A model generated the notes under the pieces. That model searched no databases and had not been told where the DNA came from. It saw only the letters and a program-made list of their open reading frames with translations. Below, piece after piece: positions 18,956-28,362 of a DNA stretch of 64,000 nucleotides (position 1 is its first letter; every line of letters begins with the position of its first letter). A program made the translations under genes and the position numbers. The stretch is taken from NCBI RefSeq assembly GCF_017814945.1, contig NZ_JAGIPX010000006.1:124001-188000 (forward strand), read 5' to 3'. This DNA comes from Paraburkholderia sp. LEh10. Its GTDB lineage: Bacteria > Pseudomonadota > Gammaproteobacteria > Burkholderiales > Burkholderiaceae.

Positions 18956-19261
18956 ATGCGTATCCTTTCCTCTACTGATGCGTGAAGCACTTCCGTGCGT
19001 TGTTGACAGTCGAGTCCCCCCACAAAAGCACTTGAGACATTGACGAGAACCCACCTCGCACAACTTAGTGCAATTCAGTCGTAAGGTGTCGGCGCACGTT
19101 CGAATGAGAAATGTCGATGCAATCCGACAAGCAAACCCGGATGCATATTGTTCAAATCGCATTGCAAACCGCTACGAACGTGCAGCGAGACAGACTCGTT
19201 CAAGTAATTGGCCTAAGCTTGCAGTCACTCCGTATCGAGCTGTGTTATTTGGGAAACCAAC
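18956..19261. other. Divergent intergenic region
   Basis: A 306-bp spacer between the alcohol dehydrogenase (-) and the small secreted protein (+). I see no gene and cannot assign promoters with confidence. Confidence 0.4.
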
Positions 19262-19531
19262 ATGAAGTTGCCGAGTATTGCCTTAGGCCTGGCGCTAGCG
19301 ATCGCAGGTTCTATTGGCCCCGCTCACGCCTATACGATCACGACGTATCACGGTGCCGGCGCGAGTCGAATCGAAGCCTGCGCTTTGGCAACGCAAAGCG
19401 CGCAATCACCCAATGAAGAACCTGCTCACGGCCGCCTGCTCAAGACGAGCGTTTGCCAATGCAACCACGCAAGCAACGGAGACAGTCCCGCCGAATGGCA
19501 ATGCCTGGTTGAAGCAACTCACGAACGATGA
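19262..19531 (+). CDS. Small secreted cysteine-containing hypothetical protein
   Basis: An 89-residue protein with a convincing signal peptide (MKLPSIALGLALAIAG, cleavage after AHA) and a mature part of about 66 residues holding four cysteines (ACALAT, VCQCNH and WQCLVE). I do not recognise a family. The spacing suggests disulfide bonding in the periplasm. It lies 46 bp upstream of katG on the same strand, so it may share its promoter and belong to the peroxide response; that link is inference. Confidence 0.6.
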   Translation: MKLPSIALGLALAIAGSIGPAHAYTITTYHGAGASRIEACALATQSAQSPNEEPAHGRLLKTSVCQCNHASNGDSPAEWQCLVEATHER

Positions 19532-19574
19532 AGTTCATCGGATGCGCAAAGGAATCGTCTTTCCAAGGAGATAG

Positions 19575-21840
<2,266 letters not shown>

Positions 21841-21856
21841 GCGTCCGAGGATAAAA

Positions 21857-21890
21857 AGCCGGTTGCCATATGCAGATATCGCAGCCGGCT
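21857..21890 (+). terminator. Inverted repeat after katG
   Basis: AGCCGGTTGC and GCAGCCGGCT form a 10-bp stem with one G-U pair around a 14-nt loop, 17 bp after the katG stop. There is no T-run, so it could be a factor-assisted terminator or a processing signal. Confidence 0.4.
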
Positions 21891-21925
21891 CCGTTCAGCG
21901 AACGGACTGTTGCCATTTCCAGTCC

Positions 21926-21976
21926 CGGGTAAACCCTTCCTTGTCTAGTTGATAACGTTTCAACTAAATTGAAACG
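21926..21976 (+). promoter_or_regulatory. Operator/promoter module, copy B (upstream of sugar ABC operon)
   Basis: The 18-mer CGGGTAAACCCTTCCTTG (21926-21943) is followed after 12 nt by the perfect inverted repeat CGTTTCAA-CTAAA-TTGAAACG (21956-21976). The same pair stands before the enoyl-CoA hydratase at 1 kb with a spacing 11 bp longer. The repeat overlaps the likely core promoter, as expected for repression, and lies 38 bp before the SBP start at 22015. The LacI-family gene that ends this operon is the likely binder. Confidence 0.65.
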
Positions 21977-22014
21977 ATCATATGGCAATGGACGGTATCC
22001 ACTGGAGATACGTC

Positions 22015-23316
22015 ATGGCATGCGTGAGTTCTGCGCCGTTCATCGTATGCCGGCGCCTCGCGTTCGGGGCGCTGCTCACCGCTGTCTTCGCTATTCTCTT
22101 TCCGTACGCCGCGACTGCCGCGAGTAACGAACTCGTCATCATTGATTGGCTAGCCGGCGCTGAAGGCGACACGATCCATGCGATGGAATCCGCTTTTCAG
22201 AAAAGCCATCCCACCATCAAGATCCGCGAAATCAGTCTGACAGTACAGGGCGACGCTCGCGGCGCCATTCGCGCCGCGCTCATGAGCGGTGAAAGCGCCG
22301 ATCTGCTGATCAACACGTGGCCCGCGTTCCGTGCCGAACTCGCGAACGCAGGTCTGCTTCGGCCATTGGATGCCGAATGGAACACGTACAGATGGAGCGA
22401 CAATCTTGGCGACGAGTGGAAGCGCCTTGGTCAATACAAGGGCGTAACTTACGGCGTCACCTATACATTCGGCGACCGCAGCGGCATCTTCTACCGCAAC
22501 GACGTCATGAAAAAAGCCGGCATTAGCACTCCACCGAAAACATGGGGCGAGTTCGTCGGCACATTCGGGAAGCTGCGCGCCGTCGGCATTACGCCGATCG
22601 CGATTCCGGCCAAAGCGTGGGCTCACGCCGAGTGGTTCGAGACGATGTTGCTGCGCGTAGGCGGCGTCGATGCGTCATCGAAACTCGCGGCGCACCAAAT
22701 CGCGTGGACCGATCCCGTCGTCAAGATGGCGCTCCAGATGTACGCCGAGATGCTCAAGGCAAACTGCTGTAACGATCCCGACCGGATGCTTGCCACCGAA
22801 TGGGACAACGCAGCCGACGAAGTGCTCAAGAGCGGCACGCACGGTTACGACATGATCGGCATGTGGGTCAACAACCGTGCCAAAAGCGATTACCGCATGG
22901 AGGAAGGGAGCGACTACGCGCTCTTCCAGTTCCCGTCGATGGGATTCGGACATGACGACACGACGAGCGTCGACACCAAGGAATTCGTAGCGCTGAAATC
23001 CGGTGCCAATGCGGTTGCCGCCAACCAGTTCCTCACGTGGGTGACAGGCGCCGAAGCGGCTGCCATCCAGGCTCGAAACGGTCTCGTGTCGCCGTCCAGC
23101 AAGGCTGATGCTTCACTGCTCAGCCCGGTCGCCATCGCGTCCTCCAATGCCGTGAAATCGTCCAGAACGCAATTCGTCCTCGGCGATCTCCTGCCGGGCG
23201 ATCTCGTCGATGAATATCGCGTGCAACTCCAGCGTTTCCTTCAGGATCCGAGCGACGCGAACATCGACAGGGTGCTCGCTGCCATCGAAGCGAAGGCGAA
23301 AGATTCGTACAGATAG
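22015..23316 (+). CDS. Sugar ABC transporter substrate-binding protein
   Basis: A 433-residue family-1 extracellular solute-binding protein. I place the start at ATG 22015, because GGAG lies 7 nt upstream and the protein then opens with a signal peptide ending near ATAASNE. The alternative ATG 21982 would add 11 polar residues and sit almost on the operator. The mature part shows LVIIDWLAGAEGDT, LLINTWPAFR and GIFYRNDVMKKAGISTPPKTW, typical of oligosaccharide/sugar-binding proteins. It delivers its ligand to the two permeases encoded next. The ligand is unknown. Confidence 0.87.
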   Translation: MACVSSAPFIVCRRLAFGALLTAVFAILFPYAATAASNELVIIDWLAGAEGDTIHAMESAFQKSHPTIKIREISLTVQGDARGAIRAALMSGESADLLINTWPAFRAELANAGLLRPLDAEWNTYRWSDNLGDEWKRLGQYKGVTYGVTYTFGDRSGIFYRNDVMKKAGISTPPKTWGEFVGTFGKLRAVGITPIAIPAKAWAHAEWFETMLLRVGGVDASSKLAAHQIAWTDPVVKMALQMYAEMLKANCCNDPDRMLATEWDNAADEVLKSGTHGYDMIGMWVNNRAKSDYRMEEGSDYALFQFPSMGFGHDDTTSVDTKEFVALKSGANAVAANQFLTWVTGAEAAAIQARNGLVSPSSKADASLLSPVAIASSNAVKSSRTQFVLGDLLPGDLVDEYRVQLQRFLQDPSDANIDRVLAAIEAKAKDSYR

Positions 23317-23385
23317 CCCGGAACGCCGTCTGCGAATTGCAGACGACAACGCGCAGAAGCAGTGTGTATCGCGGACCAGGGAAAC

Positions 23386-24390
23386 ATGAACGCAATGAAC
23401 GAGCACGACAATCGCTGCGCGCAGTTCATCAGTTTCGCACGGAGCGCATCGCAAGCCGATGGATCGACAGCGCACGCTGCCGGGTACGCGCGACGTGCGT
23501 CGGCGCGCAGGCGCGCGTTCCAGTGGCACGAAGTACGCGCCGCGTATCTGCTCATTGCGCCCGTGCTGATTCTCTTCGGTCTTGCCGTCGCCTACCCTCT
23601 CGTCGACACGATCCGCCTGAGCTTCTTCGATATTCGCGGACTCGGCACGGCGCGCTTCGTCGGCCTGCACAACTACGCGCAGCTTTTCCACGACAGCAGC
23701 TTCAGGCAGTCTCTTTCGACCACGTTCGTCTGGTCGATCTCGACGACGGTCCTGTCCGTGGGTATCGGCTGGATACTTGCGCTGCTTTGCTCGCTGGCTC
23801 CCAAAGCGACGCTGATCCCGCGAGTTCTGATCTTCTCTGCGTATGGCATCTCCGAGACGGTGACAGGTTTCATCTGGCTCGGCATCTTCCGGCCGGATTC
23901 GGGCGGCTTGCTCAATGCAGGGCTGACCGCAATCGGCCTCGGCCAGTTCACGCATGCGTGGCTCGGCGATCAATCGACGGCACTCGGCGCACTCGTCTGC
24001 GCGTATTCGTGGGCGCAAGTTGGCTTGCCGCTGATGCTTTGCTTCGCGGCCACCCAGTCCATTCCCCTCTCGATACTTGATGCGGCCCGCATCGACGGTG
24101 CACGCGGGCTGTCGCTACTGCGTTACATCGTGATGCCGTTGTCGTTGCCGGGTGTACGCATCGCGACATTCATCAATCTGCTCGGCAGCCTGCGCGCATT
24201 CGACACCATCTACGTCATGACGAATGGTGGACCCGTCCGTTCGACCGAGACGCTCGGCTTCTTCATGTACCGCGAGTCGATGACGCAATTCAAACTCGGC
24301 TATGGTGCGGCCGCCACGCTCATTCTGCTGATTGCGGTTCTGATCGTGTCGATCCCGGCGTTCCTCAGACGCACCACGGAGGCGAAATGA
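23386..24390 (+). CDS. Sugar ABC transporter permease (first, MalF/UgpA-like)
   Basis: A 334-residue inner-membrane protein with about six transmembrane segments and the EAA-type loop AARIDGARGLSLLRYIVMP near residue 228 that contacts the ATPase. The ATG at 23386 follows AGGGAAAC; a longer frame from 23362 is less likely. The first 45 residues are polar and cytoplasmic. Its stop overlaps the start of the second permease (ATGA), showing translational coupling. Confidence 0.87.
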   Translation: MNAMNEHDNRCAQFISFARSASQADGSTAHAAGYARRASARRRAFQWHEVRAAYLLIAPVLILFGLAVAYPLVDTIRLSFFDIRGLGTARFVGLHNYAQLFHDSSFRQSLSTTFVWSISTTVLSVGIGWILALLCSLAPKATLIPRVLIFSAYGISETVTGFIWLGIFRPDSGGLLNAGLTAIGLGQFTHAWLGDQSTALGALVCAYSWAQVGLPLMLCFAATQSIPLSILDAARIDGARGLSLLRYIVMPLSLPGVRIATFINLLGSLRAFDTIYVMTNGGPVRSTETLGFFMYRESMTQFKLGYGAAATLILLIAVLIVSIPAFLRRTTEAK

Positions 24391-25208
24391 AGCATGCTTC
24401 TTCGCGTTGGGCGACCACGCTTGTCACCATCATCGCCATCATCTGGATCGTACCCGTCATCGGCATCGTCATCACATCGCTTCGCCCCGTCGACGAAGCG
24501 ATACCCGGCTGGTGGACTGCCAGCAAATTCACGCTGACGTTCGACGCGTGGCGGTCGGTATGGACACACTATCCGTTGCTGGACGCGTGCTGGGTGTCAC
24601 TGAAACTCGCCGGCATAGCGACGCTCGCGACGATGTTGCTGACACCCGCCGCAGCGTACGCGTTTCATTTCCTCCGCTTCCCTTTACGTCGAACCATTCT
24701 GATCATCATCGTCAGCGCGTTCGTGTTGCCGCAGCAGGTGGTTATCATTCCGCTGTTTCAGCTCTGGAGAGAATGGGGGTTGATCGACAACCTTCTCGCA
24801 GTGCTGATTCCGTACATCGGCCTCTCTTTCGCATGGTCGATCGTGGTGGTGAAGAATTTCCTGGAGGCATTCCCGCGCGAGCTGATCGAGGCCGCGCGCA
24901 TCGACGGTTGCGGCCCGCTCGCGATGTTCGGTTACGTGGTATTGCCCAACACGCTCGCGCCCGTTTTTGCCATCGGCATCCTGCAGTTCCTGTGGACCTG
25001 GAACTCGCTTCTGCTTCCCCTGCTCTATCTGCGCTCACAGATACCGCTTCCCGTGGCGCTCGTGCGCATCGCCGGCACGTTCGACGCCAACTGGAATCTG
25101 CGAGCCGTGGCGGCGATCATCACCGCGATCGTGCCGCTTGTGGTCTTCATTGTGTTTCAACGTCAGTTCGCCCGTGGTGCGCTGAGCCGCAGCGGAAGCA
25201 AGGAATAG
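24387..25208 (+). CDS. Sugar ABC transporter permease (second, MalG/UgpE-like)
   Basis: A 273-residue permease with six predicted helices and the EAA loop EAARIDGCGPLAMFGYVVLP near residue 170. It forms the heterodimeric channel with the preceding permease. It overlaps that gene by 4 nt. No ATP-binding subunit gene follows, so the importer probably borrows a shared MsmK/UgpC-type ATPase from elsewhere in the genome. Confidence 0.88.
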   Translation: MKHASSRWATTLVTIIAIIWIVPVIGIVITSLRPVDEAIPGWWTASKFTLTFDAWRSVWTHYPLLDACWVSLKLAGIATLATMLLTPAAAYAFHFLRFPLRRTILIIIVSAFVLPQQVVIIPLFQLWREWGLIDNLLAVLIPYIGLSFAWSIVVVKNFLEAFPRELIEAARIDGCGPLAMFGYVVLPNTLAPVFAIGILQFLWTWNSLLLPLLYLRSQIPLPVALVRIAGTFDANWNLRAVAAIITAIVPLVVFIVFQRQFARGALSRSGSKE

Positions 25209-25213
25209 GAACC

Positions 25214-27280
25214 ATGGAACGTCACGCGAAGCCGCTCCGCTACCGCCAGATTCATCTCGACTTTCACACGTCCGAGCACATACCCGACGTGGGCGCGCAT
25301 TTCGATCCTGTGGATTTTGCTGCCACGCTGAAAAAGGCGAACGTCGATTCGATTACGGTGTTTGCCAAATGCCATCACGGCTGGTCCTACTATCCGACGA
25401 AAGTGGGCCACGTCCATCCGAATCTCAGCCGGCCTGACCTGCTGGGCGACATGATCAAAGCCTTGAAGGAAGCCGACATTGAAAGCCCCGTCTACATGAC
25501 TGTGCAATGGGATGAGCGGACGGCGCGCGAACATCCGGACTGGCGCGTCCTCAGCGCGACCAACGCGTTCGTTCACGAAAGCGAGGCAGACAGATCGAGC
25601 GCAAAGCAACTGAGTCCCGCCTGGCACACGCTCTGCCTGAGCCACGCCCCGCTGCGCAAGCTGATCCTCGATCAGGCGCGCGAAGTCGCGACCCGATACG
25701 ACATTCCGGGCCTTTTCTTCGATATCGTCATGGCGAACGACTGCGTGTGCACGGCGTGCATCGACAGGATGCTGGCGAACGGCCTCGACCCCGAGAACGC
25801 ACGCGATCGCCATCAGAACGACGAAGCCGTGCTCGCGCAATTTCGCGGTGAAACGAGCGCAGCGCTCTTCGCCGAATTCCCGCATCTACGTGTGTTCTAT
25901 AACGCGGGCCACATCGCCAGGAGCGGATCCGAGCGCTACAAGGACTACACGCACCTCGAACTCGAAAGCCTGCCCACAGGCGGCTGGGGCTACAACCATC
26001 TGCCGACGAGCGCACGTTACGCTGCGACACTCGGCCTCGAGTACATGGCCCAAACAGGCAAGTTTCACTCGAGCTGGGGTGAATTCGGCGGCTTCAAGCA
26101 TGCCGATGCGCTCGAATACGAGTGCGCGCATATGGCGGCACTGGGTTCCCGATGCCTGATAGGCGATGTGCTGCATCCCGGCGGTGCCATCGATCACAAC
26201 ACCTATGAACGCATCGCACCCGCGTTTGCGCGCATCGCGAAACTCGAGCCCTTCCTCGAAGGCGCAAAGCAGGTCTCCGAGATCGCCATTCTCTCTGCAG
26301 AACACATGCATCCGGGTCCGGGCCGGCATCATCCCAGCGACGATGGCGCAGTGCAGATGCTTCTCGAATTGCATCGTCCGTTCGATGTCGTCGACAGCAG
26401 CGCGCGCTTCGAGGACTACCGGCTGCTGGTTCTGCCCGATGACATTCCCGTCGACGAGGCTCTCGCGCGCCGGCTCGATACGTACGTCGCCGGCGGCGGC
26501 AAGCTGCTCGCCTCGTGGCGCTCCGCTCGCAACGGCAGCAACGGATTCGTGCTCGACTTCGGCCTCAGCGTCGAGGCGGAGTCGACGGGATTCTGGCCGA
26601 GCTACGTGGAAGTCAATGATGGCCTCGACCCGCGCATTCCCTCGAGTCCCGTCGTGTTCTACGATGACGCGCCGCTCGTTCGCGCCCGCGGCGCCGAGGT
26701 GCTCGGCGAAATTCGCGCGCCTTATTTCAATCGCACTTACCGGCATTTTTGCTCGCATGCACACGCGCCGCACGACATCAATGCCCAGCCGCTTGGCGTC
26801 GCCGCCTCGATTCATGATGGAATGGGCTATGTGGCTTATCCCATCTTCCGACTCTATCGCGCGGTGGGACAGCCGATCTATCGCTACATCGTGGATGCGA
26901 TGCTCAGCCGGTTGATGCCCCGTGCGGCCGTCAGCACGGACCTTCCGTCATCGGGCCGGGTTACGCTGACGCATCAGCCTGACAAGCAGCGGCATGTTCT
27001 ACACCTGCTCTATGGTCCCCCGCAATTGCGAGGACAGGCCATGCCGATCGATGGTGGCGCGACGCGCATGATGGAGATCATCGAGGACATTCCGGCGATT
27101 GGCCCCATTTCAGCGACCGTGCGTCTTCCGCGTGTGCCGACCCGCTCGTACGATGCGCTGTCCGGTGAATCGTTCGACTGGACACTCACAGCGGACGGCG
27201 CGGTGCAGATCACGGTGCCCCGAATGCGCATTCATGCGGCCGTGGCATTCGAGACCGAACACTCCTCCAGTAATGACTGA
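25214..27280 (+). CDS. GHL6-like glycoside hydrolase with beta-galactosidase trimerisation-type domain
   Basis: A 688-residue protein without signal peptide. The N-terminal half resembles the 'hypothetical glycosyl hydrolase 6' TIM-barrel family: RQIHLDFHTSEHIPDVG, then VFAKCHHGWSYYPTKVG and LFFDIVMANDCVCTACI, where acidic residues could be catalytic. The C-terminal half (about 390-600) has the Rossmann-like trimerisation module of GH42-type enzymes (LLVLPDDIPVDE, YVAGGGKLLAS). ATG 25214 has AGGA upstream and follows the permease by 5 bp. It probably cleaves an imported glycoside in the cytoplasm. Substrate and bond specificity are unknown. Confidence 0.75.
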   Translation: MERHAKPLRYRQIHLDFHTSEHIPDVGAHFDPVDFAATLKKANVDSITVFAKCHHGWSYYPTKVGHVHPNLSRPDLLGDMIKALKEADIESPVYMTVQWDERTAREHPDWRVLSATNAFVHESEADRSSAKQLSPAWHTLCLSHAPLRKLILDQAREVATRYDIPGLFFDIVMANDCVCTACIDRMLANGLDPENARDRHQNDEAVLAQFRGETSAALFAEFPHLRVFYNAGHIARSGSERYKDYTHLELESLPTGGWGYNHLPTSARYAATLGLEYMAQTGKFHSSWGEFGGFKHADALEYECAHMAALGSRCLIGDVLHPGGAIDHNTYERIAPAFARIAKLEPFLEGAKQVSEIAILSAEHMHPGPGRHHPSDDGAVQMLLELHRPFDVVDSSARFEDYRLLVLPDDIPVDEALARRLDTYVAGGGKLLASWRSARNGSNGFVLDFGLSVEAESTGFWPSYVEVNDGLDPRIPSSPVVFYDDAPLVRARGAEVLGEIRAPYFNRTYRHFCSHAHAPHDINAQPLGVAASIHDGMGYVAYPIFRLYRAVGQPIYRYIVDAMLSRLMPRAAVSTDLPSSGRVTLTHQPDKQRHVLHLLYGPPQLRGQAMPIDGGATRMMEIIEDIPAIGPISATVRLPRVPTRSYDALSGESFDWTLTADGAVQITVPRMRIHAAVAFETEHSSSND

Positions 27281-28323
27281 TGCGTGTTATGAACCACGAT
27301 ACTTCAAACGATGCCGGCAAGTCGCGCTCTCCGACGATCGTCGACGTCGCCAAACGGGCAAACGTCGCGATCGGCACGGTGTCGCGTTATCTGAATGGCT
27401 TTCCGATCCGGCGCGCCAATCGCGAACAGATCGAGGAAGCCATTCAGGCACTGCACTTCAAGCGCAACGCGGCTGCCGTCGCGATGAAAACGGATGTCAC
27501 GCATGTCGTGGGTCTGCTCGCGCCGTCGTTCGATGAATTTCATGGCGCCATGCTCGAACACCTGTCGCGCGCGTTGCGTCGCGACGGTCGCGCACTTTTG
27601 ATCTATTGCCATGGCGGCGACACGCGATTGATGGAGGAAAGTCTCGATTACTTCTCCACGCAGCGCATCGATGCGCTGGTGATGTCAGGCGTGGATCGCC
27701 TTTTCGATCGCGTCGACCAGTTGATCAACGACGGTGTACCGCTGGTCCTCTACGATAACGATCTCGCCGGCCTGAAGGCCGACCGTGTGTTCGTGAACAA
27801 CCGGGAAGCGTCGATGCACGCGGTACGGCATCTGCTCGATATCGGGCATCGGCGGGTGGGCATAGTGTCGGGTGAACTGGTCGACAGCGCCGCAAACGAA
27901 CGCTATCTCGGCTATTGCGATGCGCTGGGCGAGCGTGGCATCGCAGTCGATCCGCGCTACGTCGCGCCCGGGCACTGGTCGATTCTCGGCGGCAACGACG
28001 CGACACGCCATCTGATGTCGCTGCCCGAACCGCCGACCGCGATCTTCTGCGCGAACTATGTAATGGCGCTCGGCGCTTTGCGTTGTTTCAAGGACTCGAA
28101 GATCCGGGTGCCGGAGAACGTGTCGCTCATCTCGTTCGACGACCCGCCGTTATTCGGGCTGTACGAGCCGAGCATCACTGTCGTCGCCCAGCCGATCCAC
28201 GGAGTCGCGCAGACGATTGCGGACGTACTCGAAAGAAGACTTCGCACTGCGCGGGAAACGCCGTTCAGCACGACGAGCCTGCGTTGCGACGTCATTTTGC
28301 GCGGCTCGACGCGGCCTGTCTGA
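27280..28323 (+). CDS. LacI-family transcriptional regulator
   Basis: A 347-residue repressor: LacI helix-turn-helix at residues about 18-65 (PTIVDVAKRANVAIGTVSRYLNG), then a periplasmic-binding-protein-like effector domain from GLLAPSFDEFHGAMLEH to ISFDDPPLFGLYEPS. The start ATG shares a base with the stop of the glycosidase gene (TGATG); ATG 27289 is an alternative. As the last gene of the sugar operon it should sense the imported or hydrolysed sugar. It is the likely binder of the CGTTTCAA-N5-TTGAAACG operators at 21.96 kb and 1.01 kb. Confidence 0.88.
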   Translation: MRVMNHDTSNDAGKSRSPTIVDVAKRANVAIGTVSRYLNGFPIRRANREQIEEAIQALHFKRNAAAVAMKTDVTHVVGLLAPSFDEFHGAMLEHLSRALRRDGRALLIYCHGGDTRLMEESLDYFSTQRIDALVMSGVDRLFDRVDQLINDGVPLVLYDNDLAGLKADRVFVNNREASMHAVRHLLDIGHRRVGIVSGELVDSAANERYLGYCDALGERGIAVDPRYVAPGHWSILGGNDATRHLMSLPEPPTAIFCANYVMALGALRCFKDSKIRVPENVSLISFDDPPLFGLYEPSITVVAQPIHGVAQTIADVLERRLRTARETPFSTTSLRCDVILRGSTRPV

Positions 28324-28362
28324 GACCGCCTCGCATGCAGCGTTCACGGAAACGTCGAAATC

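Noticed and set aside
19111..19416. 101-residue frame overlapping the small secreted protein
   Set aside because: The overlapping frame at 19262 has a proper signal peptide; this one has no features.
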